Source of the DNA: JBFELO01 sp041552055
Lineage (GTDB): Bacteria; Acidobacteriota; Thermoanaerobaculia; Thermoanaerobaculales; Sulfomarinibacteraceae
Direction of reading: 5' to 3'
Assembly (NCBI GenBank): GCA_041552055.1
Contig: JBFELO010000034.1
Coordinates: 1 to 35,838 of the forward strand
Length of the DNA: 35,838 bases
The notes under the pieces were generated by a model. It saw nothing but the letters and a program-made list of their open reading frames with translations, was not told where the DNA came from and did not search any database. The position numbers were made by a program, and so were the translations under genes. Below are positions 25,564-33,064 of the stretch, piece after piece; position 1 is the stretch's first letter, and each line of letters starts with the position of its first letter.

Positions 25564-26807
25564 GCGACGAGCGAGCGTTGGTTGGCATCGACGTGGGCTC
25601 GTCGTCCGTGTCGGTGGTTGTGGGATCCCTCGAGGACGAACGGTTGGTGGTTCACGGCTGTGGGCAGGCGAGGCACGACGGCGCCCGCAAGGGGGTGATC
25701 GCCAAGCTCGACGAGGTGATCGACGCGATTCGGATCGCGTCGGAAGAGGCCGAAGCGATGGCATCGATCCCTGTGGAGGCCGCGTCGGTAGGGCTGGGAG
25801 GGGTCCCGATCCAGGGCAATTCGGCGACCGCATCGGTCCCGGTCACCGGCCGTGGCGAAACCGTGTCACACGACGACGTGACACGAGCGCTGACGGCCTG
25901 CGCCCAGGTGTCGATCCCACCGGACTACCGCGTGCTGGATATCATCCCGTGTGGTTTTGCCCTCGATGGACACGACGGCATGGAGCACCCGGTGGGGATG
26001 CCGGGGCGGCGACTGGATGCCTCCGCCTTTGTCCTCTACACCAACAAAATCCATGCTGAGACCGTGGAGCAGGCGGTGAACCGGGCGGCCGTCGTCGTAC
26101 AGCAGCTCGCGTTCGAGCCGCTCGCTGCCGCTGCGGCGGTGCTCGATGAGGACGAACGCGACCTCGGATCCCTCTTGGTCGACATCGGATTCGCGACCAC
26201 GGAGTGGGTCCTGTTGGCCGACAAATCGGTGGTCGCCAGCGGCGCCGTCCCGGTGGGTGGTCGGCACTTCACCAGTGATCTTGCGGCCATGCTCAAGACC
26301 ACGACAGCAGCAGCGGAACACACGAAACGGACGGTCGGGGCCTCGCGTCATCGGGTGGCGGTCGAGGGCGGTGCGGTGGAGGTGCCAGCGCTCGGGGGCG
26401 ATGGCAACCAGGTGCATCCTGCCTCGTTCGTCGTGGAGGTGTTGGTGGAACGCACGCGCGACCTTTTCATAGGTATCCACCGGAGTTTGGTGGAGCAGGG
26501 CTTGGATCGCGCGCCGAGGACGGGTATTGTTTTGACCGGCGGCGGGGCGCAGTTGGAAGGGCTGGTGGACGAGGCCGAGTCCATCTTTGGCCACAGGGTG
26601 CGGATTGGGTGTCCACGCGGGCTGGCCGGCCTGACGGAGCCGGTTTCCAGTCCCGAGTGGGCAGTCGCGTGCGGACTGGTTCAGCTCCAGCGTCGGCAGG
26701 GAGGCATGGCGGTTGTGACCAACAAGAATCGTAACGGGCTCCTTGGCTGGCTGAGGAACGCGTTCGGCGACATTTTCAATTGGGAGGTGGACCATGATCG
26801 AGTTTGA
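25560..26807 (+). CDS. ftsA: Cell division protein FtsA
   Basis: This 415-residue actin-fold ATPase anchors FtsZ filaments to the membrane. The phosphate-1 loop is GIDVGSSSVSVVVG near the N-terminus, and the adenosine motif is GIVLTGGGAQLEGL. A C-terminal amphipathic helix (GLLGWLRNAFGDIF) suits membrane binding. The phosphate-2 motif, commonly DIGGGTTD, reads DIGFATTE (208-215), a marked departure. GTG 25560 overlaps the ftsQ stop (GTGA). The open frame running further upstream is fortuitous. The end overlaps ftsZ by 14 bases. Confidence 0.95.
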   Translation: MSDERALVGIDVGSSSVSVVVGSLEDERLVVHGCGQARHDGARKGVIAKLDEVIDAIRIASEEAEAMASIPVEAASVGLGGVPIQGNSATASVPVTGRGETVSHDDVTRALTACAQVSIPPDYRVLDIIPCGFALDGHDGMEHPVGMPGRRLDASAFVLYTNKIHAETVEQAVNRAAVVVQQLAFEPLAAAAAVLDEDERDLGSLLVDIGFATTEWVLLADKSVVASGAVPVGGRHFTSDLAAMLKTTTAAAEHTKRTVGASRHRVAVEGGAVEVPALGGDGNQVHPASFVVEVLVERTRDLFIGIHRSLVEQGLDRAPRTGIVLTGGGAQLEGLVDEAESIFGHRVRIGCPRGLAGLTEPVSSPEWAVACGLVQLQRRQGGMAVVTNKNRNGLLGWLRNAFGDIFNWEVDHDRV

Positions 26808-27999
26808 CGACGGTGCAACAACTGGGCGGGCTCCAGACATCGAGCCGATTTCGGATGCCGATATGGGGATCTTCCTCGACGAGACCCCGCCACCGGCTCT
26901 GATCAAGGTGATCGGCGTCGGTGGCGGCGGGTGCAACTCGGTCAACAGGATGATCGAGGCCGGTCTCGGGGGCGTTGATTTCATTGCAGCGAACACGGAT
27001 GCCCAGGCGCTCGCGAGCGCTGTCTCTCCCGTCAAGCTACAGCTTGGCCTCGAACTCACGCGCGGTCTCGGTGCGGGAGCCAATCCCGAGGTGGGCCGCA
27101 ACGCGGCGCTCGAGGCGGACAAGAAGATCTTCGATCTTCTGGATGGCTCGGACATGGTCTTCATCGCGTGTGGGATGGGAGGCGGCACGGGCACCGGTGC
27201 GACACCCATCATCGCTCAGATGGCGCAGGACGTCGGCGCACTCACCGTCGCTGTTGTCACCAAGCCGTTCAGCTTCGAAGGTTCGAGGCGGCGTCAGACG
27301 GCGGAGGAAGGCATTCTGCAGCTCGGCGAACACGTTGACACCCTGATTACCATTCCGAACGATCGATTGCTCAAGTTCGTCGAGCGCAACACCAACTTCA
27401 CCGAAGCGATGAGCATCGCCGATGACGTGTTGAGGCAGGCGGTTCAGGGCATAGCCGACATCATTACCGTGCCCGGGCTCATCAACCGCGACTTCGCGGA
27501 TGTACGCACTGTGATGAAGGGCATGGGCCACGCCATCATGGGTATCGGGGTCGCCTCCGGTGAGCACCGAGCGGTCGAGGCGGCGCAGCAGGCGATCGCC
27601 TCTCCTCTGCTGGAGGAGACGTCGATCGACGGCGCGAGGGGCCTGCTCATCAATATCACCGGCGGCGACGACGTCACCCTCAACGAGATCAACGAGGCGG
27701 CCGAGATCATCACCGAAGGCGCGGATGGCGGAGCTCAGGTTCTCTTCGGCGCGGTCGTCGATCCGGCACGGGGCGACGAGCTTCAGGTGACTGTGATCGC
27801 CACCGGGTTCTCCGGTGCAGACCAGGTGTCTCACCTGCCTGTGGGCGATGCCGTGCCGGCCGTCTCGCCTCACGCGGAAGAGCCGAAGGCTGCTCGCGCC
27901 AGCCGGTTTTTCGTGCCGGGAGGACCGAACTCGGAGTACGGCATCAACCAGACCGACGACTACGAGATTCCAGCCATTCTGCGCAAGCAAATGGACTAG
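26794..27999 (+). CDS. ftsZ: Cell division protein FtsZ
   Basis: This 401-residue tubulin-like GTPase forms the cytokinetic ring. The tubulin signature is GGGTGTG (129-135). The T7 synergy loop NRDFAD (231-236) keeps both aspartates but has arginine where valine or leucine is usual. The C-terminal peptide DYEIPAILRKQ is the conserved tether for FtsA. The linker between core and peptide is short (about 50 residues). ATG 26794 lies inside the ftsA end and is preceded by GGGAGGTGG. It is the last gene of the dcw operon, and a strong terminator follows about 210 bases later. Confidence 0.98.
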   Translation: MIEFDDGATTGRAPDIEPISDADMGIFLDETPPPALIKVIGVGGGGCNSVNRMIEAGLGGVDFIAANTDAQALASAVSPVKLQLGLELTRGLGAGANPEVGRNAALEADKKIFDLLDGSDMVFIACGMGGGTGTGATPIIAQMAQDVGALTVAVVTKPFSFEGSRRRQTAEEGILQLGEHVDTLITIPNDRLLKFVERNTNFTEAMSIADDVLRQAVQGIADIITVPGLINRDFADVRTVMKGMGHAIMGIGVASGEHRAVEAAQQAIASPLLEETSIDGARGLLINITGGDDVTLNEINEAAEIITEGADGGAQVLFGAVVDPARGDELQVTVIATGFSGADQVSHLPVGDAVPAVSPHAEEPKAARASRFFVPGGPNSEYGINQTDDYEIPAILRKQMD

Positions 28000-28013
28000 G
28001 AACGGGGCCGGGA

Positions 28014-28163
28014 CGTCTCATGGACACGCTTTCGATATCGGGGATCTGCCAGCCATCGCAGGCAGGGCGGTGGGCCGCTCACGGGGCCACCTTGCTCTGT
28101 GAAAAGAACGAGGTGGCAGGTCTACGGTCGCGAAAGTCGCCTGTGAGCTACCCGGGTGAGACG
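28014..28163 (+). other. Structured RNA-like region after ftsZ
   Basis: There is no gene between ftsZ and the next coding sequence (28000-28314). This part can fold compactly. CGTCTCA (28014-28020) complements TGAGACG (28157-28163). Inside are CTGCC/GGCAG (28046-28050 with 28061-28065), GGCGG/CCGCT (28066-28070 with 28075-28079) and a strong 13-bp hairpin, 28086-28098 with 28105-28117, that has one mismatch and a GTGAAA loop. It matches no RNA family I recognise. It could be the ftsZ 3' untranslated region or a small RNA ending at the terminator. Confidence 0.35.
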
Positions 28164-28205
28164 AGGGAAATGTGAAGTAGGGCGTCATCGTGAGGGCGCC
28201 GTTGA

Positions 28206-28255
28206 CCCCTCCCGCGCTGCCACCTCCCAGCGGGAGGGGTTTTCTTTCGTTTTTC
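28206..28255 (+). terminator. Rho-independent terminator of the dcw operon
   Basis: A perfect 10-bp stem (CCCCTCCCGC at 28206-28215 with GCGGGAGGGG at 28230-28239) with a 14-base loop is followed at once by a T-rich tail (28240-28255). Confidence 0.9.
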
Positions 28256-28302
28256 CTCGTTTCACGCGGTGGAGCGTGAGACGATAACAGCCGAAGGTGG
28301 AC

Positions 28303-28308
28303 TAAAAT
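28303..28308 (+). promoter_or_regulatory. Candidate -10 element of the GST-hydrolase pair
   Basis: TAAAAT ends 6 bases before the ATG at 28315, with no good -35 and no Shine-Dalgarno sequence at usable distance. If functional, the message would be leaderless. Confidence 0.4.
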
Positions 28309-28314
28309 CGAGAC

Positions 28315-29067
28315 ATGGCCGATACATACCGCCTGATCACCATCCCCCCCAGTCACTTCTGTGAGAAGGCGAGGTGGGCGTTGGACCGGTACGAGGTGCC
28401 GTACGTCGAGCAATGCCACCCGCCGATCCTGCACTATCTGGCGACCCGCAGGGCGGGTGGCGGCCGCACCGCCCCGGTGTTGGTCACCGACGTGGGGGTG
28501 TTCGCCGACTCGACCGACATTCTGGACTTCGTCGACGGCCGCTTCGCCACGGACCGTCGGCTCTACCCCACAGAGGATCAGCAGCGTCGCGAGGTCACGG
28601 AGCTCGAGGAGCTTTTCGACACCAGGCTGGGCCCACACACGCGAAGGGTCGCCTACTTCCACCTGTTGGCCCACACTCGGTTACTGCTCGATGCGGCCCT
28701 CCATCGTGCCTCGGGACGCGACCGCGCCGTGTTCCGCGGCTCGTTGCCGCTGATGAAGCTGCTGCTCCGGCGCGGCATGAGGATCACGCCGGATGGGGCG
28801 GCGCGATCGCTCGAGCGGGTCCGTGAGGTCTTCGATACCGTTGGTCAGCGGTTGGCCGAGGGCCGGCGCTATCTGGTGGGCGAGCGGTTCACGGCCGCCG
28901 ACCTCACCTTTGCCGCGCTCGCCTCGCCCGTTTTGCTGCCCCGGGGATTCGGTGCACCGCTGCCGTCGCTGGCGGAGCTGCCTGCGTCGGTTCTCCCATT
29001 GATCGAAGAGATGCGGGACACCGACGCCGGAGGGTTTGCCCAGCGGCTGTACCGCGACGAAAGATGA
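28315..29067 (+). CDS. Glutathione S-transferase-like protein
   Basis: This 250-residue protein has an N-terminal thioredoxin-like domain (about residues 5-80) with SHFCEKARWALD at the position of the catalytic-loop helix, a cis-proline context TAPVLV and ADSTDI, which fits the glutathione-binding ES/DS motif. A helical C-terminal domain ends with the ERFTAADLTFAAL pattern typical of the family. Substrate and even glutathione dependence are unknown. ATG 28315 directly follows a TAAAAT box, and the gene overlaps the next by ATGA, so the two are co-translated. Confidence 0.85.
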   Translation: MADTYRLITIPPSHFCEKARWALDRYEVPYVEQCHPPILHYLATRRAGGGRTAPVLVTDVGVFADSTDILDFVDGRFATDRRLYPTEDQQRREVTELEELFDTRLGPHTRRVAYFHLLAHTRLLLDAALHRASGRDRAVFRGSLPLMKLLLRRGMRITPDGAARSLERVREVFDTVGQRLAEGRRYLVGERFTAADLTFAALASPVLLPRGFGAPLPSLAELPASVLPLIEEMRDTDAGGFAQRLYRDER

Positions 29068-29909
29068 CCGCCCGGGAGCGGACGCTCGACCTGCCCGGGC
29101 ACCGGGTGGCTGCGATAGAGTGGGGACCGGAGGACGCGCAGCCGGTGCTCGCGCTGCACGGCTGGCTGGACAACGCGGCCAGCTTTGCACGGCTGGCGCC
29201 GATGCTCGAGAGTCTCCACCTGGTAGCTCTCGACCTCCCTGGTCACGGTCGTTCCGACGGGCTGCCGGCCGTGTGTTCCCGCCACTTCGTGGACTGGGTA
29301 CCGGTGGTGCTCGAGGCCGCCGACGCCATCGGTTGGCAGCGATTCTCGCTGTTGGGCCACTCCATGGGCGCCGGGATCTCCACCCTCGTGCCGGCGGTGG
29401 CTCGGGAGCGGATCGAACGCCTGGTGTTGGTCGAGGGGATGGGCCCACTTTCCTCGCCGGCCGAGGGTGCCCCCGAGCAGCTCGCCAAGGCGTTGAGGTC
29501 AGAGGTCGTGATTGCCCTCAAGGAGCCGAGCGTACACCAGGACCTCGAGGCAGCGATCGCGGCTCGCATGAAGAACTCCGACCTCGATCACGCGTCTGCT
29601 CGACTGATGGTCGAGCGCGGTGTGGAGCAGATCGCGCGTGGGGTCCGATTCACCTTCGATCCCAGGCTCAAGACCAGTTCGAGGATGAGGCTGACCGAAG
29701 AGCAGGTATTGGCGTTTCTCGAGCGCATCGAGTGCCCGGTTCTCGCCGTGAGGGCGACGGAGGGCTGGCCGTTTCCGGAGCAGATCGTTGCGCGCCGTCT
29801 GGGCGCGATCGCCGACCTTCGGACGGCGCAGGTGGAGGGCGGACACCACGTCCACCTGACCAATCCCGAGCGTGTCGCGCCGCTCATTCGCGAGTTCGTC
29901 GGAGTCTGA
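29064..29909 (+). CDS. Alpha/beta-fold hydrolase
   Basis: This 281-residue protein has the alpha/beta hydrolase layout: LHGWLDNAASF (oxyanion-hole region, about 31-41), the nucleophile elbow GHSMGA with S100 and a late GGHHVHLTNPE that supplies the histidine. The acid of the triad is not obvious. A glutamate in ATEGWPFP stands at about the expected place. It resembles the serine-hydrolase-like (SERHL) group. The substrate is unknown. ATG 29064 overlaps the GST-like gene by four bases. It is convergent with the protease gene across 173 bases. Confidence 0.88.
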   Translation: MTARERTLDLPGHRVAAIEWGPEDAQPVLALHGWLDNAASFARLAPMLESLHLVALDLPGHGRSDGLPAVCSRHFVDWVPVVLEAADAIGWQRFSLLGHSMGAGISTLVPAVARERIERLVLVEGMGPLSSPAEGAPEQLAKALRSEVVIALKEPSVHQDLEAAIAARMKNSDLDHASARLMVERGVEQIARGVRFTFDPRLKTSSRMRLTEEQVLAFLERIECPVLAVRATEGWPFPEQIVARRLGAIADLRTAQVEGGHHVHLTNPERVAPLIREFVGV

Positions 29910-29996
29910 GGCAGCGCCTTCGATGAGACGTGTGGATCGTTCCTGTACACATTGGAGATGCGGATCAGGACAGCACCGAGAGGTCACTCGCATCAA

Positions 29997-30045
29997 CCGT
30001 GTCCGATTCCCACGAAGTTGACTCGGGCACGGAGACGGATACGGG
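29997..30045. repeat. Hexamer-repeat hairpin, copy 3 (short)
   Basis: CCGTGTCCG (29997-30005) can pair with CGGATACGG (30036-30044), and the stem can extend inward by TTCC/GGAG-type pairs. The right arm carries the same CGGGCA, CGGAGA and CGGATA units as copies 1 and 2. It lies between two convergent genes, where a bidirectional stop signal might be useful. Confidence 0.65.
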
Positions 30046-30082
30046 AGCTCCTCCAGAGTCAGGTCAACGGGAGGGGACCCGG

Positions 30083-31186
30083 TCAGTTCGGCTCGCCGAG
30101 GCGGATTTGCAGGTCGCGTTTCTTGCCGTCCCGGTCGACGGTCACAGTGACCGTGTCACCGGTGCGCCGTTTCTCCAATCGCAGCCGCAGTTCTTCCGAG
30201 CTTCGAACCTTTTGACCATCAATGGCGAGGATGATGTCGCCGAGCACCACCCGACCGCGCCGATCCCGACGGGTCGGCTGCAGCCCGGCCGCATCTGCTC
30301 CGCTGCCCTCGACGACGTTGAGGACCAGCACCCCCTGGAGCTGCCGGTTGACGTTGGCCGGCGCCAGTTCGATGCCGATGGTCGGTCGCCGGATCGAGCC
30401 GTAGGCGATGAGGTCCGGAACCACCCAGTTCACGGTGTCGACCGGTATCGCGAAGCCGATCCCCGCATAGCCTCCCGACGGGCTGACGATGGCGGTGTTG
30501 ACACCGATAAGCAGGCCGGCGCTGTCGAGTAGTGGACCGCCGGAGTTGCCGGGGTTGATCGCGGCGTCGGTCTGGATCACGTCCCTGATCGGCACCCTGG
30601 ACAGCGATTCGATTTCGCGGCCGAGCGCGGAAATGATCCCCGTGGTGAGGGTCTGGTCGAATCCGAAAGGATTGCCGATCGCGAGCACGGTCTGGCCCAC
30701 CTTGAGGTCGTTCGAGGTGCCGATGGCGATCGGTCGAAGGACATCTGACGGTGCCTCGATGCGGAGCACCGCGAGGTCCTTTTCGGGGGCGCCTCCCACC
30801 GGCGTGGCCGGCCAGCTCGAGCGGTCGGCGAGGGTCACCTCGAATCGCTCGCCGCCCTGGAGGACGTGGTAGTTGGTCACGATGTGGCCGTGTTCGTCCC
30901 AGACGAAACCCGACCCCGTGCCATGTGGGATCTCGAACGCGTTGAGGCGGAAGAAATCCCGACGCATGGCAAGGGAGGTCACGTAGACCACCGAGGGTGA
31001 CACCTCTTCGAACAACTCGGTGACGCTGAGTTCTTCGGACGTGAGGCCGCCACGGTGAGTGATCTTGCGCGGTGAGGCGGCATCTTCGCGGCCGGTCTGC
31101 GGGTTGGCCCGGCAGGTCAAGGCGACTCCGGCGACGAATCCGGTGGCGAGGAGAAGAAGACCCACGAGACCGCGTAATCCACGCAT
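30083..31186 (-). CDS. HtrA/DegP-family serine protease with one PDZ domain
   Basis: This protein of about 367 residues has an N-terminal membrane/signal helix (about 8-24), a trypsin-like domain and one C-terminal PDZ domain. It probably acts in the periplasm on misfolded or regulatory proteins. The triad is the histidine of TNYHV (107), the aspartate of KDLAVL (137) and the serine of GNSGGP (215). The single PDZ makes it DegS-like in layout, but nothing shows a specific sigma-pathway target. ATG 31186 was chosen because GGGGG lies 6 bases upstream. A GTG directly before it would add one residue. TATACT at 31207-31212 on the minus strand is a possible -10. The sigma/membrane-protein operon lies upstream on the same strand, separated by repeats. 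Confidence 0.94.
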   Translation of the reverse strand: MRGLRGLVGLLLLATGFVAGVALTCRANPQTGREDAASPRKITHRGGLTSEELSVTELFEEVSPSVVYVTSLAMRRDFFRLNAFEIPHGTGSGFVWDEHGHIVTNYHVLQGGERFEVTLADRSSWPATPVGGAPEKDLAVLRIEAPSDVLRPIAIGTSNDLKVGQTVLAIGNPFGFDQTLTTGIISALGREIESLSRVPIRDVIQTDAAINPGNSGGPLLDSAGLLIGVNTAIVSPSGGYAGIGFAIPVDTVNWVVPDLIAYGSIRRPTIGIELAPANVNRQLQGVLVLNVVEGSGADAAGLQPTRRDRRGRVVLGDIILAIDGQKVRSSEELRLRLEKRRTGDTVTVTVDRDGKKRDLQIRLGEPN

Positions 31187-31220
31187 CACGTTCCCCCAGA
31201 CTGGAAAGTATAAGGGGTAG

Positions 31221-31313
31221 AGGGGGTGACCGGCGCCTTCGGCGCCTGGGGATGAGGGGATGACCGGCCGGCACTCATGCTAAGTGCCGGGCTGGGCTTG
31301 GGGGCATGAGGGG
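31221..31313. repeat. Two tandem REP-like units between htrA and the membrane-protein gene
   Basis: Unit 1 (31221-31259) reads GGGGGTGACC, then a hairpin GGCGCC-TTC-GGCGCC, then CTGGG and GATGAGGGG. Unit 2 (31251-31313) shares that GATGAGGGG, continues TGACCGG, then a hairpin CCGGCACT/AGTGCCGG with loop CATGCTA, then GCTGGG, GGGGG and CATGAGGGG. Related inverted fragments such as CCCCAGGCACTCG continue to about 31370. No gene is seen in 31190-31403. Confidence 0.8.
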
Positions 31314-31403
31314 CTCTTTCGACGTCGGCCCATCAAGGCCCCAGGCACTCGCGCCCACAGGCCCCCACGCCCGCAAGCCCTGTGTGGGTGGAGGGGGGTG
31401 CAC

Positions 31404-32663
31404 CTACGGCCGCGGAAGGACAATCGGCGCCAACGTGCGGGCCGATCGCGGCGGAATGATCTGCTCGAGCAGCGCTACAGCATCATCGAGGGCGAGCTCC
31501 AGGGAGCCTTCCACGCGGACCCCGTATACCAGCGGCCGACCGGTGAACGGGTCCGGCTCGGTCAGTTCAGAGATGGCGGGCCGTTCGGCGGGGTAGGCGC
31601 CGTCGTCCAGGCCGGTGCGACGCAACGCGATCCCGGCATGAACGAGTTGGCGTTGAGCCTCGAGAGGCTGTAACCGTTGGATGACCTTGACGAAGCCCTG
31701 CACGTCCTCGAGCACCACCTGCGGTTCCGAGTCGAGCACCACCTCCGTGACCTGGTCGCCGAATCTCTCCGGGTTCGTACCGTAAGGAACATCCAGCAGT
31801 TCGAGCAGCTCTGAGCGCACCTCGAGAAGAAGCGAGCGATCGATGTCGTGGTCAGGAGCGCTGTCGACCTCGGACTCGGCGGCGTGGCGGTTCAACTCGA
31901 CCTCGAGGACCGCGGTCCAGGCGTCGAACAACCGCGCCACGATCTCCCGCCCGTCGGTGGCTGGGAGTTTCTGCTCCAACTCGTCCAGGAACTCCGGAGA
32001 GCCGATCTGAGGTTGCTCGGACCCCGTGGCCTCGGCCGCGACGGTGAGCATCATGCGCTCGCAGGCGATGCCGACGAGTGTGGTGATGGTCGTGGGTTCG
32101 TCCTGCAACGAGGTGGCGAGACGTGCCATGGTCTCGAGCGCCGTGAGCGCGCGGGCTTCGTCGCCGTCGACCAGGGCGATCCGTGCCTCGACCATCATGA
32201 GCCGGCTCGCATCCAGCAGGGCGAGCAGGTCGGGCATCTCGGCCGCCAGTCCCTCGCTGTAGCGAATGCCGTAGTTGGAGCGTTCGATCGGAGCCGCGCG
32301 ATGCAGCGTTTCCAGTGCCCCACGATGACGGTTCAGTGTGGCGCGGACCTGGCTCCGGTGGCCCTTCGGCCAGCCGTCGTACGGTGCCAGTGTTGCCTCC
32401 CCGACCACGCCTTTCTCCCTCTCGCTCCAGACGATCGCTGCGGCGCCCGCCTGCAACCAGGCGGCGGCATTCTCTTCGTCCGGCAACGGCGGTTTTTCGA
32501 AGTCCGCAGCGCTGGAATCAGTGAAGTCGTACGGCTGCTGCGGCTCACCGGCGCTTACGAAACCGGCTACGCGGACCACTGTCACCGCCATCAGGCCGAT
32601 CAGGAGAACGGCGGCGGCCGCGAGCGAGGTGAAGCGGAACTGCGGGGTGTCGATGATGGTCAT
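31404..32663 (-). CDS. Membrane-anchored protein of unknown function in a sigma-factor operon
   Basis: This 419-residue product has one N-terminal transmembrane helix (about residues 10-36). The rest is a mostly helical, acidic, presumably periplasmic domain with many alanine, leucine and glutamate residues. Near the C-terminus a YPAERPAISEL segment followed by DPFTGRPLVY recalls uncharacterised proteins that end with a DPFSGxPLxY-type motif. I do not recognise a catalytic signature. ATG 32661-32663 overlaps the stop of the preceding gene (ATGA), so it is translationally coupled to the small membrane protein and sigma factor. A cell-envelope sensing or effector role is inferred from context only. 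Confidence 0.75.
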   Translation of the reverse strand: MTIIDTPQFRFTSLAAAAVLLIGLMAVTVVRVAGFVSAGEPQQPYDFTDSSAADFEKPPLPDEENAAAWLQAGAAAIVWSEREKGVVGEATLAPYDGWPKGHRSQVRATLNRHRGALETLHRAAPIERSNYGIRYSEGLAAEMPDLLALLDASRLMMVEARIALVDGDEARALTALETMARLATSLQDEPTTITTLVGIACERMMLTVAAEATGSEQPQIGSPEFLDELEQKLPATDGREIVARLFDAWTAVLEVELNRHAAESEVDSAPDHDIDRSLLLEVRSELLELLDVPYGTNPERFGDQVTEVVLDSEPQVVLEDVQGFVKVIQRLQPLEAQRQLVHAGIALRRTGLDDGAYPAERPAISELTEPDPFTGRPLVYGVRVEGSLELALDDAVALLEQIIPPRSARTLAPIVLPRP

Positions 32664-33064
32664 GAGTTTTCTCCGGAAGCTGTCGCGTCAGTCGCGACGG
32701 TTCGAACCTCTCCGAGCAGTACGGGCACCAGGTGGTTCTGATCGGCCCAGGTGGTTCTTGGTGACAGGTGATCTTTTAGCAGCGCGGCCAGGACAGGATC
32801 AAACTCGACCGGCTCCTCCACCATCGCCGCAAGGTAGGGTTCACGATCGGCGGGTGAGGGAAGCCAGAGGTTGAGCGCCACCAGTACGGTGGCCGCTGCC
32901 ACCCACCCGTACCGCAGGGCGCGGCTCTCCCACAACCGGTCCGTCAACCCTTTCGGCTGCGTCTGGACTCCCCCTCGGACCGCCGAAATGACGCGTTCCT
33001 TCAGCTCTGGCGACGCCGGCGTCGGTCTCCACCCTCGAAACAGATCGTCGTTCGATCGACTCAT
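32660..33064 (-). CDS. Small single-pass membrane protein, possible atypical anti-sigma factor
   Basis: This 134-residue protein has a cytoplasmic N-terminus of about 50 residues, one transmembrane helix (about 51-69) and a periplasmic tail of about 65. ATG 33064 overlaps the sigma-factor stop by ATGA, the classic place for an anti-sigma factor. It lacks the H-x3-C-x2-C zinc motif of ZAS anti-sigma proteins, and its N-terminus is short, so it is at best an unusual member. The open frame continues upstream inside the sigma gene, but the overlap and size favour this start. Function is inferred from position. Confidence 0.7.
   Translation of the reverse strand: MSRSNDDLFRGWRPTPASPELKERVISAVRGGVQTQPKGLTDRLWESRALRYGWVAAATVLVALNLWLPSPADREPYLAAMVEEPVEFDPVLAALLKDHLSPRTTWADQNHLVPVLLGEVRTVATDATASGENS

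Noticed and set aside
28014..28163. Known riboswitch, 6S RNA, SRP RNA or RNase P RNA after ftsZ
   Set aside because: I looked for the conserved cores of these RNAs (for example GGAAGCAGCC of SRP RNA and GAGGAAAGTCC of RNase P) and found none.
31221..31313. CRISPR array
   Set aside because: Repeat units are few, contain their own hairpins of differing sequence and are not separated by uniform spacers. No cas genes are nearby.
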